A stretch of DNA of 64,000 nucleotides from Curvibacter soli (GCF_029211125.1 NZ_JARGEN010000002.1:29093-93092); one strand, 5' to 3'; counted from the first letter of the stretch, positions 51,217 to 58,394 are shown. Notes: generated by a model not told the origin, from the letters alone. Numbers and translations: made by a program.

Positions 51217-52518
51217 TCAGAAATCCACGTCTGGAAATTCGTAGGGCACCGGGGCAGATCGGGCAATCGGCGTCGAACTGGCTTGAGCCACCGCAACCGC
51301 AGGGGCCGCAGGGGCCGCAGGGGCCGCAGGGGCCGCAGGGACGGTACCCTCCTTACGTGCATCCACTGATGCACTCGGAACGCCAAGGTAGCGCTTGAAC
51401 ACCTCCTCAAATTCGCGCACCTCATACCCCTTGGGTGTCGAAGCATCGCGCATACGAACCGTCTTGGAACGAATGCCATATGAACTGAGGTTCTTGGCCA
51501 ATTGACGTGCGGTCAAAGGAAAACCCCGGTTGTAACTGTCCCACCCCATTTCGGAATCCTTGAACAGCAACTCAAGCAGCTTGGCCGAGGGGATGTACCG
51601 ATCTCGATACGATGCCAACACTTCCCGTATGTCTGCCAACAGGTTATTGCTCATGGACTGCGGTTCTTCGGTTGATCCCTTAATGGACAAGGCCGCTTCA
51701 CGCGCTTTCGCCAGCCAACGAGGCCCTGCACAACGGGCTACGGCAAACAAAGGCTCCCAGTTGTCTTGCTCCCGATCACTCAACTCGCTGGGCATGTCGG
51801 TGTGTCCCTCTCGCAAGCTTTGCTGCTGATCCGCAACAAAACGATGGATCTGTGAACGCAAGGTGGCAAACAGCCCTCGATCGGCAGAACGCAAGCGCTG
51901 CACAGTCTCACCTTGGACCTTTCGCCGCATTTGGACCCGAACACAGCGGCTCAATGTGGCATCTGCCAAGCGACGTTCCATGGCGATACCGGCAATGGCT
52001 TTGGGACCAAACACACGGTAAGGCACAGGCTGCAAGCGATCCCCAATCGTTTCCACCCGCACCACCACACCACGATGCTCATACCCCTTGTTCAAGATAC
52101 CGGCCATTTCTGGATTGCTTTCCAGAAAGGTGTCAGCTTCATCGATCAGCACCGTGGGACCATACAGATGAATGATCCGAAACAGAGCCGCCACCGTGAT
52201 GTTGGCCGTCTCAAATGAGCGATGCGCCAGGCGAGCAATCAATTCCAACGCCACTGACTTGCCACAGGCCCGCTCGGGAGCATTGATCAGCAACAGGGGC
52301 GAGTAATGAAATTGCCGAAAACTGTAGGTGTGGGTGATCCAAAGCACCATGGCCGTCACATAGCAATCATCAGCGATCACGTAAGTTCGTATGGTTTCAT
52401 GCAGCGCATCCAACAACACTTCACCCGTTACAGGAGACATCCAGGGCGCTGGCGGGCTGAGATCGAGGAAATCTTCCAGATCATCGGAGGCAGATTTGGC
52501 CAAAGATTTTTTCGACAT
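51217..52518 (-). CDS. DUF3631 P-loop ATPase-like protein
   Basis: A 433-residue protein of the DUF3631 family, common on islands and satellites and often linked to helicase/primase modules. The phosphate-binding loop is INAPERACGKSVALELI (about 85-101), Walker B TVLIDEADTFL (about 134-144), and an arginine-bearing segment FGPKAIAGIAMERRLADATLSRCV follows. The DUF3631 domain proper fills about 180-370. The C-terminal tail has an Ala-Ala-Pro repeat encoded by four perfect 9-bp units (51302-51337). Likely a replication-related helicase-like protein; that role is inference. Starts after AGAAAGGATAGTT. Confidence 0.88.
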   Translation of the reverse strand: MSKKSLAKSASDDLEDFLDLSPPAPWMSPVTGEVLLDALHETIRTYVIADDCYVTAMVLWITHTYSFRQFHYSPLLLINAPERACGKSVALELIARLAHRSFETANITVAALFRIIHLYGPTVLIDEADTFLESNPEMAGILNKGYEHRGVVVRVETIGDRLQPVPYRVFGPKAIAGIAMERRLADATLSRCVRVQMRRKVQGETVQRLRSADRGLFATLRSQIHRFVADQQQSLREGHTDMPSELSDREQDNWEPLFAVARCAGPRWLAKAREAALSIKGSTEEPQSMSNNLLADIREVLASYRDRYIPSAKLLELLFKDSEMGWDSYNRGFPLTARQLAKNLSSYGIRSKTVRMRDASTPKGYEVREFEEVFKRYLGVPSASVDARKEGTVPAAPAAPAAPAAPAVAVAQASSTPIARSAPVPYEFPDVDF

Positions 52519-52555
52519 AACTATCCTTTCTGATTTTCAAAGAACGAGGAAGAGC

Positions 52556-52595
52556 AGGTTGGCCAACCTTGGTTTAGACGATTACGTTCGTCTAA
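52556..52595. promoter_or_regulatory. Two palindromes upstream of the DUF3631 gene
   Basis: AGGTTGGCCAACCT (52556-52569) is a perfect 14-bp palindrome. TTAGACGA-N6-TCGTCTAA (52574-52595) follows 4 bp later. Both lie 38-77 bp upstream of the DUF3631 start and could be operator or initiator-binding sites. Confidence 0.55.
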
Positions 52596-53255
52596 CCAGA
52601 TTGAATTCTGCATATTCACCTCTCCCCAAGCAAATCCACCCGACGCAAAATTCATGATTCCTCGCCCTGCCGATTTTGTCCGCCGCACACATCCAATGAA
52701 TATAAATATATAAAGCAGTAACCCAGGAAAATCCCTAGCCACAGCATTTAAATCAGTACCGCCGATTTCATCCAAGCCAAAGGCATTTAAACCTGTTCAT
52801 TTTTCAGCGTGAACGAAAGCACTCACGCCTTATGCAGAAATTGCATCCAGGTTTATGTGCCATAACTCTGATGCCCGGAGCTTGAGGGTTGCTCCAAAAA
52901 CCCAAAATCAAGAGCAAGATGCGTGACCGAAAATTTTTTTGATCATGTGTTGTAAATCTGCAAATCTCGGTCAAGAACCAGCCCGCCGCCGTCCGGCCCC
53001 ACCCCCTCCCCGGGTGGCCGCAACATCCGCCACGTCTGCAACGGGGCCGCACCCCTCCGGGGCCTGCCTGCCCCTCCCCGGCCCTAGCCTCCGGGCCTGC
53101 CTGCGTGCCCCATGAATTCACCCAGCCGTTACCCCTTCATCACTGAAAGCCATCGCAAAAAAAGATGGGCCACCACCCCAACCATCCCCACTCACCTTCC
53201 GCAAACCATCAAGGATGGGTGCAGGAAAAGCTACTGGACATGGCCGGGGTTGGGT
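52596..53255. other. Gene-poor stretch with AT-rich then GC-rich blocks
   Basis: No open frame here is convincing. 52600-52970 is AT-rich with several A/T runs. About 52980-53110 is very C-rich with imperfect direct repeats of GGGCCTGCCTGC. The contrast next to a DUF3631 gene fits a replication or excision control region, but I see no clear iteron array. Confidence 0.4.
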
Positions 53256-53408
53256 TCAGTGCAGGTGTGTGCAGCCCAAGGCATCGGAATCCAGGGCGCT
53301 GAGGTGAGCAGCTTCAGACACGATCACCAGGGGCAACAGGTCTTGAGGCAGGTCATCCCAGTCCAGGGCGCGTTGGGTGGCCAGAGAGAGGCTGTCTGTG
53401 TAGGTCAT
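53256..53408 (-). CDS. Small hypothetical island protein (50 aa)
   Basis: 50 residues, acidic: MTYTDSLSLATQRALDWDDL followed by PQDLLPLVIVSEAAHLSALD. No family recognised. Its ATG overlaps the stop of the upstream small membrane protein gene (ATGA), and AAAGGATTTCCC gives a good ribosome binding site. The coupling and sequence character favour a real gene. No upstream gene on this strand lies closer. Confidence 0.6.
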   Translation of the reverse strand: MTYTDSLSLATQRALDWDDLPQDLLPLVIVSEAAHLSALDSDALGCTHLH

Positions 53409-53611
53409 GGGAAATCCTTTCGGGTTTTGCGACGGTGGAGAAAGAAGAGCACCAGCAATCCCAGCAAGGCCAGGATCAGTGCGACGATGGGAAACAGGTA
53501 ACAAAGCAAGGCGGTACAGGCCACACCCACCATGCGGGTGTTCGAGAACATCAGGCCCAGCACGCCAGCAGCCATGAGGCCAGCAAGGATGTGGATGACC
53601 TGGGGTTTCAA
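53405..53611 (-). CDS. Small two-helix membrane protein
   Basis: 68 residues. Two hydrophobic segments: IHILAGLMAAGVLGLMF (about 6-22) and GVACTALLCYLFPIVALILALLGLLVLFFL (about 29-58), then a basic tail HRRKTRKDFP. The start is TTG 53611, overlapping the upstream stop (TTGA), with AAAGGG 7 nt before it. An internal ATG (residue 13) would remove half of the first helix. No family recognised. Confidence 0.65.
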   Translation of the reverse strand: MKPQVIHILAGLMAAGVLGLMFSNTRMVGVACTALLCYLFPIVALILALLGLLVLFFLHRRKTRKDFP

Positions 53612-54171
53612 TCACGCCCTTTCGGCAAGGGACGTGGAAGCCGGGGCTTTCGGCCTGTGTGGGACTTGGAACCATGGGCGTCTGCTGTCGATGCCTTGCC
53701 GAATGCAGCCAAAGCCACTTGGGTGAAGTTCATGCCTTCCACATGCGCGTGATGGCGAGAGTTTTGGGGGTTCAGGCGGATCAGACCCAAGTCACGCAAG
53801 GCCGACATGACAAAACCCCCGGTGTTGATGGATTTGCCGGGGTGCAAGGCATGGAAGCTGCGGGATGTGAGTTCTTGACCACCAGCCACAAGGGCATCAA
53901 TCCGAGCACCAGCAGCCCAATCCCCGCAGAACATGCCGCCGCCAGAGTTGGAGACGATGCGCAGGTGCAGGGATTGGTCCGGGTGACGACCTATGGCGTA
54001 GGTCAATGTGGATCGGCCCGATACGGAGGTGCATTCAGCCGTACAGAGGCATTCGATGATGGGCAGTGCTTCTTCCTGGGGTTCGGAGGTATCTAGGACT
54101 TCGGGCGTTTCCGTACTTTCGGATTCGGCCACTGCATTCACAGGATCAAGGGGTGTTGCAAGGTCAGACAT
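53608..54171 (-). CDS. Hypothetical island protein (187 aa)
   Basis: 187 residues, unrecognised. An acidic N-terminus (1-40), a middle segment with three cysteines (IIECLCTAECTSVSGRSTLTYAIGRHP), and a compact region DWAAGARIDALVAGGQ. The chain ends in a basic tail GRKPRLPRPLPKGRD. ATG 54171 follows AAAGGACGCCC. Its stop overlaps the TTG start of the small membrane protein, so three genes here form an overlapping chain. Confidence 0.65.
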   Translation of the reverse strand: MSDLATPLDPVNAVAESESTETPEVLDTSEPQEEALPIIECLCTAECTSVSGRSTLTYAIGRHPDQSLHLRIVSNSGGGMFCGDWAAGARIDALVAGGQELTSRSFHALHPGKSINTGGFVMSALRDLGLIRLNPQNSRHHAHVEGMNFTQVALAAFGKASTADAHGSKSHTGRKPRLPRPLPKGRD

Positions 54172-54275
54172 GGGCGTCCTTTCAGGAGGGGTTGAACGGG
54201 ATGGCAGGCTCAGGCTTGAGCCCTTTCACATAAGGTGCTGGGTTTTGCGCAATGGCAGTGGAGGGCCTTCACCGG

Positions 54276-54473
54276 TCAGATCCAGCAGGTCAAGGCTTCC
54301 TGGGGGTGAATGCGGACAACATCAAGCAAGGCCATGGCGTCGGCCAGATCCCGGCTTTGACCACCGTCGTACTAGCGGATGGCGGCCCTTTCCAGCCACA
54401 GCTCTTGCAGGTGTTCAGGCAGGCGCTTGACCATTGAGGCCACGACAGGATCAATGGGTGGGGTGCGGGTCAA
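54276..54473 (-). pseudogene. Small gene with in-frame amber codon
   Basis: A 65-residue reading from TTG 54473 (AAAGGAAACCTAT upstream) runs LTRTPPIDPVVASMVKRLPE then HLQELWLERAAIR, hits TAG at 54372-54374, and continues YDGGQSRDLADAMALLDVVR to a TGA at 54276. Small proteins of phages and plasmids often have RAAIREYDGG-type segments, so the TAG very likely replaces a GAG. It is either a recent nonsense mutation or suppressed. A short ORF cannot be ruled out as functional up to the TAG (33 residues). Confidence 0.6.
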
Positions 54474-54511
54474 ATAGGTTTCCTTTCTGGACTTGGGTTG
54501 ATCTGGGCAAT

Positions 54512-54536
54512 AAAAAACCGCCTCAATGGGCGGTTT
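54512..54536 (-). terminator. Intrinsic terminator after the 146-aa gene
   Basis: Minus strand: AAACCGCC-(6 nt)-GGCGGTTT ending in TTTT. It lies 33 bp past the stop of the 146-residue gene and just before the amber-containing gene. Confidence 0.85.
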
Positions 54537-54568
54537 GCAGGGGTGCCACGGATGGCGGGTTTCGGGGT

Positions 54569-55009
54569 CTATGTGGCATGCGGCTTCTCCATGGCTGGGG
54601 CGGTGGTGACAGGGGTTTCTGCGAAGCGTTCACACAGGGTCAGCAAGGTGGCATCGGTGCAGGGTTTGGGCACATAAACCACCACGCCGAATCCATCGCT
54701 GGACAGGACGAAGGTGATTTCGTACCAATGGGCATGGGCTTCGCAGATTTCCCAACTGGGCACAAAAGCTGGATCGCTCATATCAAGGCCCAGCCCATTC
54801 GTGAAAATGGGCAACGACAAGGCAGCTTCCAAGCTTTGGGCTGTGTCCCCCGTTTCCATGACGATGACGTGCATCAGGCCAGATAAGGGGAATTCATCCA
54901 GCAGATCGGACAGGGATTCGATCCTGGCTGACAGCAAATGTCGTAACTCGGCATTGGGGTGATGGGTGGCGGCGGATTGGATGGATTCAGCGGTTTTGAA
55001 AATCTCCAT
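54569..55009 (-). CDS. Hypothetical island protein (146 aa)
   Basis: 146 residues, no named family. The N-terminal half is helical (ESIQSAATHHPNAELRHLLSARIESLSDLLDEF). The second half looks like an alpha/beta domain with alternating strands (HWYEITFVLSSDGFGVVVYVP) and a Cys pair (KPCTDATLLTLCERF). It has a GAGTTCT-type ribosome binding site and its own terminator. It is flanked by terminators on both sides, so it is probably a single-gene unit. Confidence 0.7.
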   Translation of the reverse strand: MEIFKTAESIQSAATHHPNAELRHLLSARIESLSDLLDEFPLSGLMHVIVMETGDTAQSLEAALSLPIFTNGLGLDMSDPAFVPSWEICEAHAHWYEITFVLSSDGFGVVVYVPKPCTDATLLTLCERFAETPVTTAPAMEKPHAT

Positions 55010-55042
55010 AGGCAGAACTCCTTTCTGGTTGAAATTGGTTGG

Positions 55043-55080
55043 GCAAAAGAAAAGCGCCCTGGGATTTCTCCGAGGGCGCC
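55043..55080 (-). terminator. Intrinsic terminator after the lipoprotein pair
   Basis: Minus strand: GCGCCCT-(12 nt)-AGGGCGC followed by TTTTCTTTT, with additional pairing in the loop. It lies 20 bp beyond the stop of the second lipoprotein gene. Confidence 0.88.
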
Positions 55081-55099
55081 ACTTTTATGGAATATCAGG

Positions 55100-55432
55100 T
55101 TACTTCTCTTTTTTCGATAGCTCTTCATTCAATCGATTCATGAGTCTTTTACATTCATCAAATCCCATTTGATCGATTTCTGCAACGATCCACTCTCCAT
55201 CTTTTTTAGCAAGCAGGGCTTGCTGATTTCCTGTGTAACCGCCCATGCTGTTTTTTGCATTGACAGTTATGCATGCAAACTTATCATTCAAGACAGCATG
55301 CTCGCCAAACTTGGCAGACTCGGGATCTTTGAGACTTCCCCTGACGGCTTTCTGAATCGCTGACTCTTGACCACAAGCCGTCAAAATCGCTGCTGTAGCT
55401 AGGATTAGAAATTTTCCAGTAATTTTTCCCAT
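55100..55432 (-). CDS. Small lipoprotein, second of a pair
   Basis: 110 residues. The signal peptide ends in the lipobox LTAC (Cys at about residue 20). The mature part has SLKDPESAKFGE, then FACITVNAKNSMGGYTGNQQALLAKKDGEW, a segment I associate with small bacterial and phage lipoproteins of unknown role. A basic coiled tail (RLMNRLNEELSKKEK) ends it. The ATG overlaps the upstream stop by one base (TGATG); a TTG one codon earlier is possible. Confidence 0.8.
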   Translation of the reverse strand: MGKITGKFLILATAAILTACGQESAIQKAVRGSLKDPESAKFGEHAVLNDKFACITVNAKNSMGGYTGNQQALLAKKDGEWIVAEIDQMGFDECKRLMNRLNEELSKKEK

Positions 55433-55740
55433 CAATTCGCCTCAGTCGAACTTTTGTGAACAACGGACTGCATTTTCTCGTTTCTATCGAAAATGATGGA
55501 AACCCCCTTGCTCTTGACCTTTGTCAATCCTCCTTGCGAAGAAACCCAAATGACCGTCTTTCGTCCAAACGTATCTACGGATTCGCTGTACGGTTTACCC
55601 AGCTTTTCTTTTGCATCACTAAAAGTGGTGACACCCGGTTTAAATGCATCGACGTCAGACATATTGAAATCCTGACCCATTGATGCACAGCCAGCAATCA
55701 AAGCAGCTCCAGCCAACATACTGATGAAACGAACACTCAT
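55432..55740 (-). CDS. SmpA/BamE-like small lipoprotein
   Basis: 102 residues with signal peptide and lipobox LIAGC. The mature part has the BamE/OmlA-like pattern FKPGVTTFSDAKEKLGKPYSES, then VIWVSSQGGLTKVKSKGVSIIFDRNEKMQSV, consistent with the small alpha/beta fold of that family. It is not the housekeeping BamE. AAGGAGGT lies 6 nt before the ATG. It forms a two-gene unit with the next lipoprotein, both likely inserted in a membrane leaflet. Confidence 0.82.
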   Translation of the reverse strand: MSVRFISMLAGAALIAGCASMGQDFNMSDVDAFKPGVTTFSDAKEKLGKPYSESVDTFGRKTVIWVSSQGGLTKVKSKGVSIIFDRNEKMQSVVHKSSTEAN

Positions 55741-55773
55741 CGAATTACCTCCTTTAAAAATCAGTTGAAGAAA

Positions 55774-56535
55774 TCAGGGCTTTTCCAATCGCTCAAGCAG
55801 CTTGTAAGCCAGCGCGACGGACAGAGAAACGTCATCCACAGGACGTGCTTTCTTGGCGGCCATCACGACCAGTAGCGCGCCGGGAAGCACCAAGGCTCCC
55901 ACCGTGACCCAGGGGATGCCGAATACGAATGTGGAAATGGCTGTGGCAATACCGACGCCGGTTCCAGTGGCCACCAGGACGCCTGCAATGACCATCAAAG
56001 CACCCACACCACCCAGGCCAGTGGTGGACAGCAGTTCATAGATTTGCCGGAAGTTGCGTGAATCACCTGTCAGCAGGTCATTCATGGCTTTCAAGGTAGA
56101 TGCGATGTCCTCCTTGTGGGTGTCGCCATGCAGATCAAGACACCGTTTGCCCCATACAGCCACCACACCCAGGGCTTGGTTCTTGAGGTCTTTACCTTTC
56201 ACTCCCAACAGGGTCAGGCGGTCCAGATTGACGTTCAGTTCATCCCGTAAGACCTGTGCAGGGGGCAGGCCAGCGGCGTCCTGACGGATGTAATGCTGGG
56301 TACCCGCCTCATAGGTGAAGGCAGCCTTGGATGTGCCCACTACCTCGTTGACGGTGGCCAGAAAGTCCTTGCCGAATGCCTGCTTCAGGGCTTCTATGGC
56401 AGTGGCTCCGCTGGCCAGGGCTGTGGCGGCCTGTTCAAGGCGTTTGGATCCGTCTTTGCGGGTTCCCAATGCCTGGATCAACCTTTCGGCAGCGGGCTTG
56501 CCGAACAGGGTTGCCAGTGACAGTGCGAGTGACAT
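55774..56535 (-). CDS. Unrecognised membrane protein (253 aa), island cargo
   Basis: 253 residues. A soluble N-terminal part (1-160) includes SKRLEQAATALASGATAIEALKQAFGKDF and a Cys in WGKRCLDLHGD. Two or three hydrophobic segments follow (GVGALMVIAGVLVATGTGVGIATAISTFVFG, VTVGALVLPGALLVVMAA, about 165-230) and a short amphipathic end. I know no family for it. GGGAGGAGC precedes the ATG. It is divergent from the XRE gene, with two 17-bp palindromes between, so it is probably its regulatory target. Confidence 0.75.
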   Translation of the reverse strand: MSLALSLATLFGKPAAERLIQALGTRKDGSKRLEQAATALASGATAIEALKQAFGKDFLATVNEVVGTSKAAFTYEAGTQHYIRQDAAGLPPAQVLRDELNVNLDRLTLLGVKGKDLKNQALGVVAVWGKRCLDLHGDTHKEDIASTLKAMNDLLTGDSRNFRQIYELLSTTGLGGVGALMVIAGVLVATGTGVGIATAISTFVFGIPWVTVGALVLPGALLVVMAAKKARPVDDVSLSVALAYKLLERLEKP

Positions 56536-56580
56536 GCTCCTCCCTTGAGTTGGTTTTCGAGTTCATGCAGATTCCTGAAT

Positions 56581-56597
56581 GTCACGTTTAACGTGAC
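56581..56597. promoter_or_regulatory. 17-bp palindrome, candidate XRE operator 1
   Basis: GTCACGTTTAACGTGAC is a perfect inverted repeat (8+1+8) in the divergent spacer, 45 bp upstream of the membrane protein start. It shares the GTCACG arm with operator 2. Confidence 0.75.
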
Positions 56598-56613
56598 GAC
56601 AGATTATCGCCAC

Positions 56614-56630
56614 GTCACGAGACTCGTGAC
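56614..56630. promoter_or_regulatory. 17-bp palindrome, candidate XRE operator 2
   Basis: GTCACGAGACTCGTGAC is a perfect inverted repeat ending directly at the XRE ATG. Its centre is 33 bp from that of operator 1, about three helical turns, so two dimers could sit on one face. Binding would block the XRE start region. Confidence 0.75.
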
Positions 56631-56957
56631 ATGGGGTTCGAGTCTGTCCAAGTCAACAACGTTGTCGGTCGCCGTATGCGCGCTCGACGCGAAGAGCTTG
56701 GGTGGTCTCAGGAGAAGGTGGGTGTGCTGATCGGCATTGATGAGTCGTCAAGCCGCGCGAGGATCAGCCGGTATGAGTTGGGCACGCATGAGCCACCAGT
56801 CAAGACTGCCAGACTGATTGCCGATGCCTTGAATGTGCCGCTGGCATACCTCTACTGTGAGGACGAAGACATTGCCACGCTGTTGCTGAAGCTCAGACAG
56901 CTACCCGAGGTTCTCAGGGGCCAGGTAGTTCGAGAATGGCAACTTCAACTTGTATAG
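56631..56957 (+). CDS. XRE-family transcriptional regulator
   Basis: A 108-residue protein with a Cro/C1 HTH at about 12-72: VVGRRMRARREELGWSQEKVGVLIGIDESSSRARISRYELGTHEPPVKTARLIADALNVPLAYLY. A short acidic/hydrophobic tail may dimerise. The only plausible ATG (56631) touches operator 2 and has no Shine-Dalgarno sequence, suggesting leaderless or weak translation. It sits at the right end of the island and should control the divergent cargo and itself. Confidence 0.9.
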   Translation: MGFESVQVNNVVGRRMRARREELGWSQEKVGVLIGIDESSSRARISRYELGTHEPPVKTARLIADALNVPLAYLYCEDEDIATLLLKLRQLPEVLRGQVVREWQLQLV

Positions 56958-56993
56958 ACCCCGTTCGTCACCGCCATTACTCAGAAAACAAAA

Positions 56994-57023
56994 AGCCACC
57001 TGACACCGCAGCATCAGATGGCT
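56994..57023 (-). terminator. Terminator behind the island-borne aceA end
   Basis: Minus strand: AGCCATCTGA-(10 nt)-TCAGGTGGCT (one G-U pair) followed by TTTTTGTTTT. It ends aceA transcripts 40 bp past the stop and lies inside the island, so the element supplies aceA's end and its terminator. Confidence 0.88.
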
Positions 57024-57062
57024 TGATGGGAAAGCACCTTTTCAGGTGCTTTCAGAAGCAGA

Positions 57063-58394
57063 TCAGTGGAACTGCTCTTCTTCGGTAGAGCCTGTCAGGG
57101 CCTTCACGGAGGACGAACCGCCCTGGATCACGGTGGTCACGTCGTCGAAGTAGCCTGCGCCCACTTCCTGCTGGTGCGACACAAAGGTGTAACCCTTTTC
57201 GCGAGCGGCAAATTCGGGCTCTTGCACCATGTTGACGTAGTGCTTCATGCCTTCGCCGCGGGCGTATGCGTGGGCGAACTGGAAGGTGTTGAACCAGTTG
57301 ATGTGGATGCCCGCGAGCGTGATGAACTGGTACTTGTAGCCCAGCGCCGAGAGTTCGTCCTGGAACGCGGCGATGGTCCTGTCGTCGAGGTTCTTCTTCC
57401 AGTTGAACGAAGGCGAGCAGTTGTAGCTCAGCAGCTTGCCGGGCGAGGCGGCATGTACGGCCTGCGCAAACTCGCGTGCAAAGCCCAGGTCGGGCGTGCC
57501 GGTTTCGCACCACACCAGATCGGCATAGGGCGCATAGGCCACGCCACGGCTGATGGCCTGCTCCAACCCGTTCTTCACGCGGTAGAAGCCTTCTTGCGTG
57601 CGCTCGCCGGTCAGGAACGGCTTGTCATTGGCGTCGTGGTCGGATGTGATGAGGTTGGCAGCTTCGGCATCGGTGCGCGCCAGCACGATGGTGGGCACGC
57701 CCAGCACGTCGGCGGCGAAGCGCGCGGCGATCAGCTTTTCCACCGCCTCCTGCGTGGGCACGAGCACCTTGCCGCCCATGTGGCCGCACTTCTTCACGGC
57801 GGCGAGTTGGTCTTCGAAGTGCACGCCCGCAGCGCCGGCGGCGATCATGTTCTTCATCAGCTCGAAAGCGTTGAGCACGCCTCCGAAGCCAGCTTCGGCA
57901 TCGGCCACGATGGGCAGGAAATAGTCGATAAATTCCTTGTCGCCGGGATTGATGCCACGGCCCCACTGGATTTCATCGGCACGCTTGAAGGTGTTGTTGA
58001 TGCGCCGCACCATGGTCGGCACCGAGTCGTAGGCGTAGAGCGACTGGTCGGGATACATGGTTTCCGACGTATTGCCGTCGGCGGCCACCTGCCAGCCCGA
58101 CAGGTACACCGCCTCCAGCCCCGCCTTGGCCTGCTGCATGGCCTGGCCGGCAGAGATGGCGCCGAAGGCGTTCACATAGCCTTTCTTCGCCCCACCGTTG
58201 ATCTTGCCCCACAGTTTCTCGGCCCCGCGCTGCGCCAGCGTGTAGGCAATGGGGAACGAACCGCGCAGGCGCACCACGTCGGCGGCGCTGTAGCCGCGCT
58301 TGACGTCTTTCCAGCGCGGGTTGGTGGCCCAGTCCTTTTCCAGTGCTGCGGCCTGTTGTTCACGGCTCAGTTGTTCAGTGATGTTCTGTGGCAT
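57063..58394 (-). CDS. aceA: Isocitrate lyase (chimeric 3' end)
   Basis: 443 residues; splits isocitrate to glyoxylate and succinate in the glyoxylate shunt. Catalytic KKCGHMGGKVLVPT is present, with TIVLARTDAEAANLI and YNCSPSFNWKKNL. ATG 58394 (MPQNITEQL) has GGAG 7 nt upstream. The first 368 or so codons are host-derived; the last 75 or so (57063 to about 57291) come from the island and replace the original end now at 49360-49588. The protein is full length and looks functional. Confidence 0.95.
   Translation of the reverse strand: MPQNITEQLSREQQAAALEKDWATNPRWKDVKRGYSAADVVRLRGSFPIAYTLAQRGAEKLWGKINGGAKKGYVNAFGAISAGQAMQQAKAGLEAVYLSGWQVAADGNTSETMYPDQSLYAYDSVPTMVRRINNTFKRADEIQWGRGINPGDKEFIDYFLPIVADAEAGFGGVLNAFELMKNMIAAGAAGVHFEDQLAAVKKCGHMGGKVLVPTQEAVEKLIAARFAADVLGVPTIVLARTDAEAANLITSDHDANDKPFLTGERTQEGFYRVKNGLEQAISRGVAYAPYADLVWCETGTPDLGFAREFAQAVHAASPGKLLSYNCSPSFNWKKNLDDRTIAAFQDELSALGYKYQFITLAGIHINWFNTFQFAHAYARGEGMKHYVNMVQEPEFAAREKGYTFVSHQQEVGAGYFDDVTTVIQGGSSSVKALTGSTEEEQFH
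57282..57291. other. Right attachment site core (attR) inside aceA
   Basis: GAAGGTGTTG, identical to 49579-49588. Beyond it, toward the aceA start, the sequence is host aceA; at the left copy it is island sequence. Confidence 0.6.

Larger units (their letters stand above)
49589..57291. mobile_element. Integrative island in aceA (about 7.7 kb)
   Basis: It is bounded by the duplicated aceA 3' end. It holds an integrase next to the left end, a DUF3631 P-loop protein, six or seven small cargo genes, and an XRE regulator. It carries its own 229-bp aceA end with a terminator, so insertion leaves a full-length aceA. Base composition is visibly less GC-rich than the flanks. No capsid, conjugation or relaxase gene is seen; the size and content resemble a satellite-type or minimal integrative element. 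Confidence 0.88.

Noticed and set aside
51301..51340. Tandem 9-bp units considered as a CRISPR or satellite array
   Set aside because: Units are contiguous with no spacers and lie in frame in the DUF3631 coding sequence.
52521..52775. 84-codon frame just upstream of the DUF3631 gene
   Set aside because: It crosses both palindromes, has no ribosome binding site and its residues look like translated AT-rich spacer.
52804..53121. 105-codon minus-strand frame in the C-rich part of the island
   Set aside because: Gly/Arg/Pro-rich translation of the C-rich tract, no ribosome binding site, no domain-like character.
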